NCBI GenBank assembly: GCA_002722055.1
Contig: PBKD01000014.1
Location: 328,533 to 392,532 of the forward strand
Direction of reading: 5' to 3'
From: Rhodospirillaceae bacterium
GTDB taxonomy: Bacteria > Pseudomonadota > Alphaproteobacteria > SHVP01
Length of the DNA stretch: 64,000 nt
Shown: in pieces, positions 10,623-21,107 of the stretch
How positions within the stretch are numbered: the first letter of the stretch is position 1
Layout of the letters: every line of letters begins with the position of its first letter
Translations under genes and position numbers: made by a program
Notes under the pieces: generated by a model
Database searches by the model: none
Seen by the model: only the letters and a program-made list of their open reading frames with translations
What the model was told of the DNA's origin: nothing

Positions 10623-11206
10623 ATAAGATGTTTTTTAAAATGTTTATTTATTTGTTTATATAGCTCTTCATCCAAAAGCATTATTATTTTTTCACAAATT
10701 TCAAAATATATCATTAAATCTTCATTAATACTTAAATTTTTCGTATCTGACTTACTTAAAAAAACTTCTGAATTAATTTTTGAAATAATAAAACCTCGTT
10801 CGTTAATTATTTGAATTTCGACCTTTAAAACAGCATAGTATGATGTAGATGATTTATTATTGAATAGATTTATTATAGCTGATTTTTGTGAATTTTTTTT
10901 AGTATTCTTTTTTAATGAAGCTTCTTTTATTACAATTCTTAGTCTTTTATTATTATCTAAAGTATTAAATTTATAAAGAAAGTATCTAGAAGCTATCTCT
11001 GATAGAGTTTCTTCGTAAAGATGATCCACATTAGGTCTTTTTAAAGGGGGCTTGTAAATACTTATTATTTCAATTTCACTTATATTTAAAGAAATCTTTT
11101 CTAAATGATCAAAATTAAGTTTTAAGTTTGAAAAAGGAGCTGGTGATTGGCAAGATATTAAAGACAAAGAAAATACGATTATGAAAATATAGTTTAACTT
11201 CGCCAT
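10619..11206 (-). CDS. Putative small lipoprotein, function unknown
   Basis: N-terminal hydrophobic segment with lipobox-like LISC (MAKLNYIFIIVFSLSLISCQSP); no recognised domain. Confidence 0.6.
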   Translation of the reverse strand: MAKLNYIFIIVFSLSLISCQSPAPFSNLKLNFDHLEKISLNISEIEIISIYKPPLKRPNVDHLYEETLSEIASRYFLYKFNTLDNNKRLRIVIKEASLKKNTKKNSQKSAIINLFNNKSSTSYYAVLKVEIQIINERGFIISKINSEVFLSKSDTKNLSINEDLMIYFEICEKIIMLLDEELYKQINKHFKKHLI

Positions 11207-11212
11207 CTAATT

Positions 11213-12154
11213 TTATTTGTTAAGACACCAAAGCAAAATAGATTTTTGAATATGTAATCTATTCTCTGCTTCTTGCCAAACAACTGAGTTATTTCCATCA
11301 ATTACACTTTTAGCTACCTCTTTATCTCTATAAGCAGGCAGGCAATGCATAAATATAGCATTATTTGTAATTTTCATTATTTTATCTGTAACTTTATATG
11401 GAGCTAATGAATTAATTTTTTTTTGATTTTTAAGATCTAAAATAGTAGTATTTGAGTTATCTCCCATTGACATCCATACATCTGTTATTACACAGTCAGC
11501 ATCAATTGCCGCCTCTTCCGGATCTTCAAATACCGATACATTACCTCCATTTGCATTTGAATTTGCAATTACAGCATGGTCAATATCAATATTTTTTGGA
11601 GCTGAAATAATAAAATTAAAATTAAACTTAGAAGATGCATGAACCCAGGATTGGGTTACATTATTATAATCTCCATACCAAACAAAATTCTTATTTTTGA
11701 CATCACCTTTTAATTCAATAAATGTCATTAAATCTGCTAATACTTGACATGGATGACTCTTATTTGTTAATCCATTTATTATTGGCACAGATGCATAATC
11801 TGACATTTCTAATAAACTTTCGTGCTTAAGACACCTTAGCATTATAACATCAACATATTTTGATAAAACCCTAGATGTATCAGCAATACTTTCTCCCCTA
11901 CCTAACTGCATTTCTCCTGAATTCAAAACTAGCAACTCACCTCCTAATTGACGAATTGCCACATCAAAAGATACTCGTGTTCGGGTGGAAGGAATTTCAA
12001 AAAGTAGGGCTAAAACATGATTAACCAGAGGTTTATCTTTATCTAATTGACCATTAAGAAAACCTATACGATTTTTTTTTCGAATTATTGCATCATTGAT
12101 TAAATTCTTAAGTTCAGTAGAATCAATTAAGTCAATATCTAATAAATTAGGCAT
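11213..12154 (-). CDS. argF: Ornithine carbamoyltransferase
   Basis: FEIPSTRTRVSFDVA, HPCQVLADLMT, MHCLPAYRDKEV. Confidence 0.95.
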   Translation of the reverse strand: MPNLLDIDLIDSTELKNLINDAIIRKKNRIGFLNGQLDKDKPLVNHVLALLFEIPSTRTRVSFDVAIRQLGGELLVLNSGEMQLGRGESIADTSRVLSKYVDVIMLRCLKHESLLEMSDYASVPIINGLTNKSHPCQVLADLMTFIELKGDVKNKNFVWYGDYNNVTQSWVHASSKFNFNFIISAPKNIDIDHAVIANSNANGGNVSVFEDPEEAAIDADCVITDVWMSMGDNSNTTILDLKNQKKINSLAPYKVTDKIMKITNNAIFMHCLPAYRDKEVAKSVIDGNNSVVWQEAENRLHIQKSILLWCLNK

Positions 12155-12157
12155 ACT

Positions 12158-13330
12158 CTATTTAGTCCAATTTTCTATAGATTCATCAATTATATTACAA
12201 GCTTTATCAATATCAATTTCGTTTACAACCAGAGGCGGTAAAAGTCTTATAACATTGTCTCCTGCTGGAACTGTTAACAAACCATTTTTCCTAAATAAAT
12301 CTACTAGGCCTTCTGTGGAGCAATTAAACTTTAGACCTAGCATAAGACCCGTTCCTCTAATCTCTGCAAGTTTTGCTTTATGTTTTATTTGAATTTTATT
12401 TAATTGGATCTTTAATTTTGCTCCTAAATTAGTCACTTGAGTTAAAAAATTATCACCCAAGACAGTATCAATTACTGCATTGCCTGCAGCCATCGCTAAT
12501 GGATTTCCACCAAATGTTGATCCGTGCGTTCCAGGTAACATACCGGCAGCAACTTTCGCAGTTGATAAACATGCTCCAACAGGAAAACCTCCTCCAAGAC
12601 CCTTTGCTGAAGCCACTAAATCAGGCGTAAAATCCCATCTTTGATGAGCAAAAAGATTTCCTGTCCTACCAATCCCAGTCTGAACTTCATCAAAACATAA
12701 TAGAATTTCATTTTTATCAGTTAGGTCTTTAACTTGATAAATAAATTCATCAGGAAAAACTCTTATTCCACCTTCGCCCTGAATTGGCTCCAAGAGAATT
12801 GCTGCAGTATTGTCTGATATTGAATTTTTTAGTTCACTTATATCAAAAAATGAGACTTGATCAAATCCATCTAAGTGTGGGCCAAAGCCATCTAAATGCT
12901 TCTTCTGATTTCCAGCAGACAATGCTGCTAGAGTTCGTCCATGAAAGGCTCCCTCAAAAGTTATAATCCTATACTTTTCTGGTTTATTTATATGATTAAA
13001 ATATTTTCTTACTACTTTAATTAAGCACTCAATAGACTCTGCGCCTGAATTAGTAAAAAAAACTGTTTCTGCGAAAGAATTATTAACAATTTTATCTGCT
13101 AATTGTCTTTGTCCTTCGATAGTATATAGGTTTGAAAGGTGCCATACCTTATCTATAGCATTTTTGAGAGCTTTGGTTAATACAGGATGACTGTGTCCCA
13201 AAGAAGTTACAGCTATCCCTGATGAAAAGTCTATATAGCTTTTTCCATTATTATCATATAAATATGCACCTTGACCACTTGTAAAGGTCAATTCTGATGG
13301 TGCATAAGTCGGCATAATAGAACTTATCAA
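12158..13330 (-). CDS. argD: Acetylornithine/succinyldiaminopimelate aminotransferase
   Basis: [46 protein letters not shown]; adjacent to argF. Confidence 0.93.
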   Translation of the reverse strand: MISSIMPTYAPSELTFTSGQGAYLYDNNGKSYIDFSSGIAVTSLGHSHPVLTKALKNAIDKVWHLSNLYTIEGQRQLADKIVNNSFAETVFFTNSGAESIECLIKVVRKYFNHINKPEKYRIITFEGAFHGRTLAALSAGNQKKHLDGFGPHLDGFDQVSFFDISELKNSISDNTAAILLEPIQGEGGIRVFPDEFIYQVKDLTDKNEILLCFDEVQTGIGRTGNLFAHQRWDFTPDLVASAKGLGGGFPVGACLSTAKVAAGMLPGTHGSTFGGNPLAMAAGNAVIDTVLGDNFLTQVTNLGAKLKIQLNKIQIKHKAKLAEIRGTGLMLGLKFNCSTEGLVDLFRKNGLLTVPAGDNVIRLLPPLVVNEIDIDKACNIIDESIENWTK

Positions 13331-13353
13331 ATAATTTCCTCTCTTAAAAAAAA

Positions 13354-14163
13354 TTAACTTTTTAACTTATAACCCTTATGAATTATATAATAACCAACAA
13401 TAAACATAATAACATTTAAACCCAAAAGATAAATTAAACCAACACTTAAATTACTATCTGAGTAACCTATGAAGCCTGATCTAAATCCATCTATCATATA
13501 AAAAAATGGATTAAAAAGTGTAAACTTTTGGAATATCTCAGGAAGTCGGTCTACTGAATAAAAGGTTCCAGAAAGAAAAGATAACGGTGTAATTATAAAA
13601 TTTGTTATTGTAGCTATTTCATCAAACTTATATGCCCAGATTCCAACAATTACTCCTACAAGAGATAGGAGCATAGAACCTAAGAAAGAGAAAGAAAGAA
13701 TAAAGAAAAAATTATGAAAACTTAGATCAACAAAAAAATATAATACAAACGCAACAAAAGCTCCAACGACAACACCTCTAGTCGCACCTCCAAGAGTAAG
13801 GCCTATCAAAAGCTCAATAGAAGTAAGAGGTGGCATTAATATATCAACAATATTTCCCTGCAGTTTTGAAATCATTAAACTGGAGGTGGCATTAGAAAAT
13901 GCATTCTGAATGATAGCCATCATAATTAGACCAGGCACAATAAATTGATTAAATGGAATTCCAGCAACATCAATATTTCCTCTACCAATTGCAATAGAAA
14001 AAACTATAAGAAATAATATTGCAGTCATGGCAGGAGCAACTAAAGTTTGCATTGGCATACCCATAAAACGTAAAAATTCTTTTTTATAAAGAGTAAAAAC
14101 ACCGTACCAATTAAATAAACCATACTGTTTATTTGGTGCTGGACCATTTTCATATAAACTCAT
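13354..14163 (-). CDS. ABC-2 type transporter permease
   Basis: Six-TM ABC-2 permease pattern, LQGNIVDILMPPLTSIELLIGLTLGG, FIITPLSFLSGTFYSVDRLPE. Confidence 0.85.
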   Translation of the reverse strand: MSLYENGPAPNKQYGLFNWYGVFTLYKKEFLRFMGMPMQTLVAPAMTAILFLIVFSIAIGRGNIDVAGIPFNQFIVPGLIMMAIIQNAFSNATSSLMISKLQGNIVDILMPPLTSIELLIGLTLGGATRGVVVGAFVAFVLYFFVDLSFHNFFFILSFSFLGSMLLSLVGVIVGIWAYKFDEIATITNFIITPLSFLSGTFYSVDRLPEIFQKFTLFNPFFYMIDGFRSGFIGYSDSNLSVGLIYLLGLNVIMFIVGYYIIHKGYKLKS

Positions 14164-14185
14164 TCATTTTCCCCATCATAAAAAA

Positions 14186-15610
14186 TTAATTTTTTTCGCT
14201 TTTTTTCAAATTTATATTAACAGAAGTAGAGCTACCTTTTTTATCTTCACCAAAATAAACCGTATTATGGGGATATGGAATTTCAATATTACTTTCATCA
14301 AAAGCATATTTTATCCTTCTATTAAATTCTCGATTTACAGACCATTGCAACCCAGGTTTAGTTTTAATCCTAATTTTAATTATAACAGCAGAATCGTCAA
14401 ATCTCTCTAAGCCCATAACCTCCAGTTGATCAATAATATTTTGTTTATATGTTTCATCATTTCTCAAATCATCAAAAACATTCTTGATTATATCAATTAC
14501 GAAGTCAGTGTCTTCTTGATAGGAAACCCCAATCTCAGATACAACAAAAGAATAATCTCTCGTCATATTAACAATAGTATCAACTGATGAAAAAGGTATC
14601 GTATGAATTCTTCCCTTTAAGTCCCTTAATTTTATTGTCCTAATAGTCATTCCTTCAACTACGCCAGAGTGATTTGCAACCTCTATCACATCACCTATAG
14701 CGAGAGTATTCTCAAATACAATAAATGCACCAGTGATAATATCTTTAACTAAAGTTTGAGCCCCAAATCCAATAGCTAAACCAATTATTCCTGCACCTGC
14801 CAAAAGTGGAGCAATATTTATACCAATCTCTGAAAGGATAATGATAGTAGATGTAATAATTATTAAAATCAGAATTGCATTCCTTGCTAAAGGCAACAAA
14901 GTTCTGATTCTATTTCCAGACCTATCCAAATTTGCTTTTAATAAAACTCTATCTATAGCTGAACTTATTAAAGACCATAAAATTAAGGATAGAATAATTA
15001 CCAATACAATTGTCAAGGTTCTTGAAACTAACTGGAAACCAAAATCTGAACTAAAGTATTTAATTACATCAATATTAAATATTTTTAATATCAATAGTAT
15101 TGACATTAAAAATATAGAAAAAGTAATAATCTTTCGCGCAAAAATTATATATCGATTGTTTTTTGAAAAATTTTCTGAATCAATTTCAGTTTTATTCAAT
15201 AAAACTTTATTTAAAGCTATCCTGACTAAGCGAATTAGAAAAAATGAAAACAAAATAATTGCTAATGATTTGATAATACTAATAAATAATTTATTTATAT
15301 CAATACTTGATACATTAAATTTTATTTTTTTTATTAAGCTAAATTTATTCTCATTACTTTCTAAATTAACTTTTTCAATCAATATTAAAGACTCAATAAT
15401 ACTAATTATTTCCTTTACTTTTTCTGGATCATTTAAACTGTCGAAAAGGAATCTCAAATTTTTTTTGTCATCTTCAGTCAATTGACCAAGCATGTTCTTT
15501 TGTGAAGCTGATCCAGAAATATCTTGAGCATAAGCTGGGGCAGAGCCAGAAAAGAAGACTACTAATGTAAAAAACGACAAAAAAGCCATTAATTTAAATT
15601 TTAATTTCAT
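14186..15610 (-). CDS. Mechanosensitive ion channel, MscS family
   Basis: IAPLLAGAGIIGLAIGFGAQTLVKDIITGAFIVFENTLAIGDVIEV is the conserved MscS TM3/beta domain signature; N-terminal signal/TM helices. Confidence 0.92.
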   Translation of the reverse strand: MKLKFKLMAFLSFFTLVVFFSGSAPAYAQDISGSASQKNMLGQLTEDDKKNLRFLFDSLNDPEKVKEIISIIESLILIEKVNLESNENKFSLIKKIKFNVSSIDINKLFISIIKSLAIILFSFFLIRLVRIALNKVLLNKTEIDSENFSKNNRYIIFARKIITFSIFLMSILLILKIFNIDVIKYFSSDFGFQLVSRTLTIVLVIILSLILWSLISSAIDRVLLKANLDRSGNRIRTLLPLARNAILILIIITSTIIILSEIGINIAPLLAGAGIIGLAIGFGAQTLVKDIITGAFIVFENTLAIGDVIEVANHSGVVEGMTIRTIKLRDLKGRIHTIPFSSVDTIVNMTRDYSFVVSEIGVSYQEDTDFVIDIIKNVFDDLRNDETYKQNIIDQLEVMGLERFDDSAVIIKIRIKTKPGLQWSVNREFNRRIKYAFDESNIEIPYPHNTVYFGEDKKGSSTSVNINLKKSEKN

Positions 15611-15743
15611 TCTTTAACTTTCAGTTAACCGAAAGGTAAGACTTTATTAATATATAATATAACATAAATACCATTAATTTCGTAATTAGAGTATTAGTGA
15701 AAACAATCATAACTTATTTTTATTTATAAAGAAATATTTCAAA

Positions 15744-17960
15744 ATGAAAAATATTATAAAAGAAAATAACTCAGAAAAGATTGAAAGTATAATAGATATA
15801 TGTATTAATGACTTTAACAATAATCAAGCTGAAAAATCAATTAAAGTTCTAGAAAATCAAATTATATCGAACTCTCACCCTAAACTTTATTTTACACTCG
15901 GTAATATGCATCTTGCCAAGGGAAACTACCAAAAATCAATAAAATATCTTTTAGAAGCCTCAAAACTTGCCCCAGGTGTTGCTGAAATATTTAATAACTT
16001 GAGTAATGCTTACCTATCAGATGGTAATTATACAGAGTCTGAAGTTTCAGCCACACGTTGTATAGAGATTAATAATAATTTTGCCGAAGGCTGGATTAGC
16101 CTGGCTAATGTTAGACTGAAATTAAATAAAGTTGGTGAGGCTATAGATGCTCTAAATATTGCATTACGTATAAATCCTAAAAAGTATGAGGCATTAATCA
16201 ACCTTGGTAATATCTTTTTTGATATTAATGAGATAGATAAGTCTCTAGAGTTATTTAAAAAAGCACTATTTATTAATAATAATTCTGTTGATGCACATAA
16301 TGGCCTTGGTTTAATAAATACTGCATTAGGCAAAACTAATGAAGCAATTAAAGATTTTCATAATGCACTTAAAATAAACCCAAAAGATATAAATGTTTTA
16401 GCAAATCTTGCTACTATTTACGCTAATAGTGATAGACTCGAAGAAGCAATAATTTTATATAGAGACGCTCTATCTTTTCAGACAGAGAATATTAAACTTC
16501 TGATGAATTATGCTTTTGCTCTTCAAAATATAGGAAGACATGAAGAAGCTAATAAAAATTTTAAGAAAGCTTTTTCATTAGATAAAAATAACAAAAATTT
16601 ATTACCATATCTTGTTAATTCTGAAATGGAGTTGTGTAATTGGAAAAATTATAGCTCAAATATGGAGAAATTAATAAAACTTCCCAGCCAAAAAATAGAA
16701 GACCCAATTTCACCATTTGCATTAGCAAATAGCTCAGCTAGTCCTAAGATAAGACAGAAAGCAGCAATAAATTTTATAAAAAAAATAGAAAATAATGTTT
16801 CAACATTCAAAAAGAAATTTGACCATAAATATACATTAAATAAATTTAGTAAAATGCTAAGAGTTGGATATATTTCTCCGGATTTTTGTGACCACAGTTT
16901 AGGCCATAGCTTTCTACCAATAATTAAAAATCATAGTAGGGTTGAATTTAGTTTTCATGGATTTTCAACCAAAGTTTCAAATGATCTGATCTCAAGGAAA
17001 ATAAATAAACACTTTAATTCTTTCCATGATATTTCTAGCTCGAGCACTATTGAAGCAGCCAAAACTATATATAATCAAAAGATTGATATCTTAATAGATT
17101 TAGCTGGTCATACAAGGAATGCTCCTCTCGAAATACTATCTTTAAAGCCAGCGCCAATTCAAGCGCACTATCTTGGCTATGGAAGTACTATTGGCTCGAA
17201 AAATATTGATTGGCTAATTTCCGATAAAATACATACGCCAAATGAGCTGTTTGAATTCTGCAGTGAGTCACTGGTTCTACTCCCAAATAGCTTCATGACT
17301 GCAGAATACTTAGAAATAAAAAAACAAAAAATATCAAAAGAAAATGAAAATTTACCCGAAAATAATATTGTTTTTGCGAACTTTAACTCACCTAGTAAAC
17401 TTGACCCCATAAGCTTTGAAAGCTGGATGATTATTCTTAAAAATGTGCCAAAAAGTATTCTTTGGTTAAAAATTACATCAGTGCAAGCCCAGAAAAATTT
17501 GGCCAATGAGGCAGAAAAATTAGGAGTTAATCCAAATAGATTAATTTTTGCTGAAAGAAAATCAAAAAAAGAACATTTAGCAAGACTTAAACTTGCTGAT
17601 ATCTGCTTAGATAATTTCTATCATAATGGCGGGGTAACAACCCTTGATGCATTAAATTCTGGAATACCAGTAGTGACATTAAAAGGTATTAATCACACTG
17701 AAAGAACTGGATCTTCAATACTATCTGCTGCCGGCCTGCACTCATGTATAAAAAACAATAAAGATGAATACATAAGTTTTTGTATAAATTTAGGCCTTCA
17801 AAAATTCGAACTTGATAGACTTAAGTCAAATATTAGAGATAGAGTTAGGTATTCTCCATTATTTAACAACCATCTTCTATCCAAAAATTTAGAGAATAGT
17901 TTTAAAAAAATGTATCAATGTTGGTTAAGTGATACTAAACCTAAATTTATAGAAGTATAA
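15744..17960 (+). CDS. TPR-repeat protein with O-GlcNAc transferase (SPINDLY-like, GT41) C-terminal domain
   Basis: At least six TPRs, then RVGYISPDFCDHSLGHSFLPII...DILIDLAGHTRNAPLEILSLKPAPIQAHYLGYGSTIG...LKLADICLDNFYHNGGVTTLDALNSGIPVVTLKG. Confidence 0.88.
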   Translation: MKNIIKENNSEKIESIIDICINDFNNNQAEKSIKVLENQIISNSHPKLYFTLGNMHLAKGNYQKSIKYLLEASKLAPGVAEIFNNLSNAYLSDGNYTESEVSATRCIEINNNFAEGWISLANVRLKLNKVGEAIDALNIALRINPKKYEALINLGNIFFDINEIDKSLELFKKALFINNNSVDAHNGLGLINTALGKTNEAIKDFHNALKINPKDINVLANLATIYANSDRLEEAIILYRDALSFQTENIKLLMNYAFALQNIGRHEEANKNFKKAFSLDKNNKNLLPYLVNSEMELCNWKNYSSNMEKLIKLPSQKIEDPISPFALANSSASPKIRQKAAINFIKKIENNVSTFKKKFDHKYTLNKFSKMLRVGYISPDFCDHSLGHSFLPIIKNHSRVEFSFHGFSTKVSNDLISRKINKHFNSFHDISSSSTIEAAKTIYNQKIDILIDLAGHTRNAPLEILSLKPAPIQAHYLGYGSTIGSKNIDWLISDKIHTPNELFEFCSESLVLLPNSFMTAEYLEIKKQKISKENENLPENNIVFANFNSPSKLDPISFESWMIILKNVPKSILWLKITSVQAQKNLANEAEKLGVNPNRLIFAERKSKKEHLARLKLADICLDNFYHNGGVTTLDALNSGIPVVTLKGINHTERTGSSILSAAGLHSCIKNNKDEYISFCINLGLQKFELDRLKSNIRDRVRYSPLFNNHLLSKNLENSFKKMYQCWLSDTKPKFIEV

Positions 17961-17963
17961 AGC

Positions 17964-19424
17964 CTATAAGTTATGAGATTTTAAAACCATCATTTTGTGA
18001 GTTTGCATTTCATGAATAGTATAAGGTATCCCTCCTACGCCATGCCCTGATTGTCTAGATCCTGCAAATGGCATCCAATCTACTCTGAAGGCAGTATGGT
18101 CATTTATCATTACCGCTGATGCATCAAGCTCAGAATATGCTTTCATTGCTAAGTCAATATTACTTGTGAAAATTGAAGCCTGAAATGCAAATGGAAGAGA
18201 ATTGGCTTTTAAAATAGCATTATCTATATTATCATAGGAATTAATACATACAACAGGACCAAATATCTCTTTACTTGAAACACTAACATGATCTGGGGGA
18301 TTCAATATAACTGTAGGCTTATAGCATGACTCAGATAGCCGTTCACCTCCAGTTAAAATTTTAGCACCAGCTTTTTCTGCTTCCTTAACCCATTCATGAA
18401 CACGATTTACCTCCCCATTCCTTATCAAAGGCCCTACTTGAGTTTCAGGTTTTGTTGGGTCTCCAACAATTAATTTAGATGCTTCCTCAGATAGATTTGT
18501 AGCAAAATCATTTACTTTGTTTTTATCTACAAAAACTCTTTGCACTGAAACACAAACTTGACCTGCGTGATAAAATCCTCCTTTTAAAACTCCACCTACA
18601 ACTGAATTCATTTCTGCATCCTCAGCTATAATGGCTGGGGCAGCTCCTCCATGTTCAAGAGCACATCTAGTTCCAGGAGCTAATAAGGATCTTAATTTCC
18701 AGCCAACCCCAGGACTGCCTATAAAAGAAAAAAAGCCAACCCTTTGGTCAGTTACTAATGCTTGTGCAGCTTCTAAATTATCTGTTACCACTGCTTGACA
18801 CCACCCCTCAGGAAGTCCTGCTTTTAGAAGTAGATCAACAAATTTCATACATGACAAAGGCGTGTCCTCAGCCGGCTTTATTATTACTGGGCAACCTGCA
18901 GCTAAAGCTGGACCTACTTGGTGAGCAATTAAATTAAGTGGGTGATTGAATGCACTTACAGCAACCACAACACCTATGGGTTCAGGTTGAGTCATAGCTA
19001 TACGGTTTGCTGAAGCTAAATTTAAATTCATAGGTATAACCTCACCTGATTCGGTCTTTAATACATCAACACAAACTTCTATACTTGAAATAGCTCTCTC
19101 TACTTCAATTATCGAATCTACTAGAGGCTTTCCGCCCTCTCTAGCAGCTTCGATTGCTAATCCATTAATATCAGACTTCATTAATTCAGCTGTTTTTGAT
19201 AAAATCTGAATACGTTTATATTTAGGTAACCATGATTTTCTATCTCTAAATAATTTGTATGCATTATCAAGCGCTTTCTCTACAGTTTGCATGTCAGCAC
19301 CAGCAACTGAAGCAATATAAGAACCATCGAATGGTGCAAGCACTTCTCTATTGGGTGCCTTAGATTTAGCACCAGGAACCATTAATTCGTAAACATGAAC
19401 ATCTTCTGACATAATAACCTCCAA
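17964..19424 (-). CDS. NAD(P)-dependent aldehyde dehydrogenase family protein (substrate not assigned)
   Basis: ALDH motifs ALEHGGAAPAII and FYHAGQVCVSVQRV, EIFGPVVCI. Confidence 0.88.
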   Translation of the reverse strand: MEVIMSEDVHVYELMVPGAKSKAPNREVLAPFDGSYIASVAGADMQTVEKALDNAYKLFRDRKSWLPKYKRIQILSKTAELMKSDINGLAIEAAREGGKPLVDSIIEVERAISSIEVCVDVLKTESGEVIPMNLNLASANRIAMTQPEPIGVVVAVSAFNHPLNLIAHQVGPALAAGCPVIIKPAEDTPLSCMKFVDLLLKAGLPEGWCQAVVTDNLEAAQALVTDQRVGFFSFIGSPGVGWKLRSLLAPGTRCALEHGGAAPAIIAEDAEMNSVVGGVLKGGFYHAGQVCVSVQRVFVDKNKVNDFATNLSEEASKLIVGDPTKPETQVGPLIRNGEVNRVHEWVKEAEKAGAKILTGGERLSESCYKPTVILNPPDHVSVSSKEIFGPVVCINSYDNIDNAILKANSLPFAFQASIFTSNIDLAMKAYSELDASAVMINDHTAFRVDWMPFAGSRQSGHGVGGIPYTIHEMQTHKMMVLKSHNL

Positions 19425-19575
19425 ATTATTTTAAGTGATATTATATTATATTTCTTTTTAAGAGATAAAAATGTTACTTTATTTAAAAATTAAATTTATT
19501 CTATTTATTCATCTTTGTGCGATTAAGCTTTATTAAATCAAAATAAACATAAATAATAGGCTCTAAATGACCTAT

Positions 19576-19652
19576 GCGCCCGTGGCTCAATTGGATAGAG
19601 CGCCTGACTACGGATCAGGAGGTTGGGGGTTCGAATCCTCCCGGGCGCGCCA
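19576..19652 (+). tRNA. tRNA-Arg(ACG), CCA encoded
   Basis: Cloverleaf GCGCCCG...CCTGA CTACGGA TCAGG...GGGGG TTCGAAT CCTCC CGGGCGC G CCA; anticodon ACG. Confidence 0.95.
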
Positions 19653-19923
19653 TCAATTTCCTAAAATTAACCATAATTTTGCAAAAAATCGATTTTTTTT
19701 GTCATAAAAAGCTTAAATTATCAAAATATAATGAAAAACACTTAATATCCTGCTTGTCCGACGCATATTGACATGTTTATGATGTGTTACGCGGCTGAGC
19801 TGTCTTGACAAAGAAATCGGTAATGAAATTTCTTGTGTTTTTTTGATGGTATGCCATTGAACTTTTATGCAGCCTTGTATAGGTTGTGCCCTTTTCATAC
19901 TAAAAAGAGGGGTATTGATTGGA

Positions 19924-21105
19924 ATGTTGATAAGAAAATTATTTTTAATTTTTATTATACCTTCTCTTATTTTGAGTGGGTGCTCCTTTATTTCTGATAG
20001 AGTTTTCCCAGGCAGGGAAACTTCGGAATTACCACCGCCTGCCTCAGCAACAGAAGTAGCAAAATTAACTGAAGAGTCCACTTCTGCAAAAGAAGAATCA
20101 GAACTTTCTAAAAACCCACCACCACAACTTGGAAATTCTTCTTTTAATCCAGCTCCTATTACACCTGGAATTGAAACTGGAACTTTTGTTGGCCAAAAAG
20201 TTTCTCAATTAAGAAATGAACTTACACAACTTCAAAATAATATTGTTAAACAAAATGAGCGACTCCAAAAAATTAGAGATCAAGTAATTCAAACATCTCA
20301 GAGATATCATGGCACGGTTGCAGCAATTCAAACTAGACTTCAGGTTGGAACAACACCTGGTAACCCGGTACTAATAGATCAATGGAATCAAGCACAGGTA
20401 GAGCTAGATAGGATGGGTGAGGGTATCAATTTATTTAATACTTTAGCAAATAGTGTCGCTAGTGACTCTGCTTTCGCAGCATTTCTTCTGGAGAGCACAC
20501 AAGCAACTTTTGGTCTTTCAGGAGCCATAGATGAAGATCATAGACAACTAGTGATATTAGAAGACGAAACTAATAGGACAGTTGTTCTCATTGATAGGCT
20601 ACTTAATGAACTGAGTGAAGATGTAAGCAGACAAACTGCGTATGTTGGAAGTGAGAGATCTAATCTTACAACATTGTCAGCTTCGATTAAAAATGGAGAA
20701 GTTCTTGGGCCAAGTTTAAGAAGTAGAATTTTTACCTCTCTTAGAAACGATAGTAATGTAGATAGTGATTCTTCACGTCCTCTAAGTAATTCCTCAATAC
20801 AGAATAAACAACCTTTAGTAGTTATTCGCTTTGACAGACCTGACGTTCCATTTGAGAGAGCTTTATTTGCTGCCATGAGCAGAACTTTAGAACAAAGGCC
20901 CAATGCTCAATTTGATTTAGTTGCAATCTCACCTAGTAAAGGTAATCCAGCTGAACTAGCGCTTAACTCGTCAAAATCTAAAAATCATGCTGCCAGGGTG
21001 TTTAAGGCCATCACTGATATGGGTATGCCTGTAAATAGGGTTTCTTTATCCTCTACAACATTGGATAGGGCTGTAACAAATGAAGTTCATATATACGTAA
21101 GGTAG
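19924..21105 (+). CDS. Putative lipoprotein with OmpA-like C-terminal region, function unknown
   Basis: MLIRKLFLIFIIPSLILSGCSF lipobox; coiled-coil middle; C-terminus QPLVVIRFDRPDVPFERALFAAMSRTLEQRPNAQFDLVAISP...NRVSLSS resembles OmpA-like repeats. Start moved from 19867 to the ATG before the lipoprotein signal. Confidence 0.7.
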   Translation: MLIRKLFLIFIIPSLILSGCSFISDRVFPGRETSELPPPASATEVAKLTEESTSAKEESELSKNPPPQLGNSSFNPAPITPGIETGTFVGQKVSQLRNELTQLQNNIVKQNERLQKIRDQVIQTSQRYHGTVAAIQTRLQVGTTPGNPVLIDQWNQAQVELDRMGEGINLFNTLANSVASDSAFAAFLLESTQATFGLSGAIDEDHRQLVILEDETNRTVVLIDRLLNELSEDVSRQTAYVGSERSNLTTLSASIKNGEVLGPSLRSRIFTSLRNDSNVDSDSSRPLSNSSIQNKQPLVVIRFDRPDVPFERALFAAMSRTLEQRPNAQFDLVAISPSKGNPAELALNSSKSKNHAARVFKAITDMGMPVNRVSLSSTTLDRAVTNEVHIYVR

Positions 21106-21107
21106 TT

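Noticed and set aside
14841-15485. 214-aa plus-strand ORF antisense to mscS
   Set aside because: Low-complexity I/L/N/K-rich composition; mirror of a strongly conserved MscS CDS.
19574-19771. ORF of 65 aa (MRPWLNWIERLTTDQEVGGSNPPGRAI...)
   Set aside because: Translation of tRNA-Arg; a classic spurious ORF.
19768-19833. Two TTGACA -35-like hexamers (19768-19773 and 19805-19810)
   Set aside because: Neither has a convincing -10 at 16-18 nt spacing, so not called as promoters.
19713-20081. 122-aa minus-strand ORF before the OmpA-like lipoprotein
   Set aside because: Overlaps the lipoprotein signal region and tRNA-flanking spacer; no domain or RBS support.
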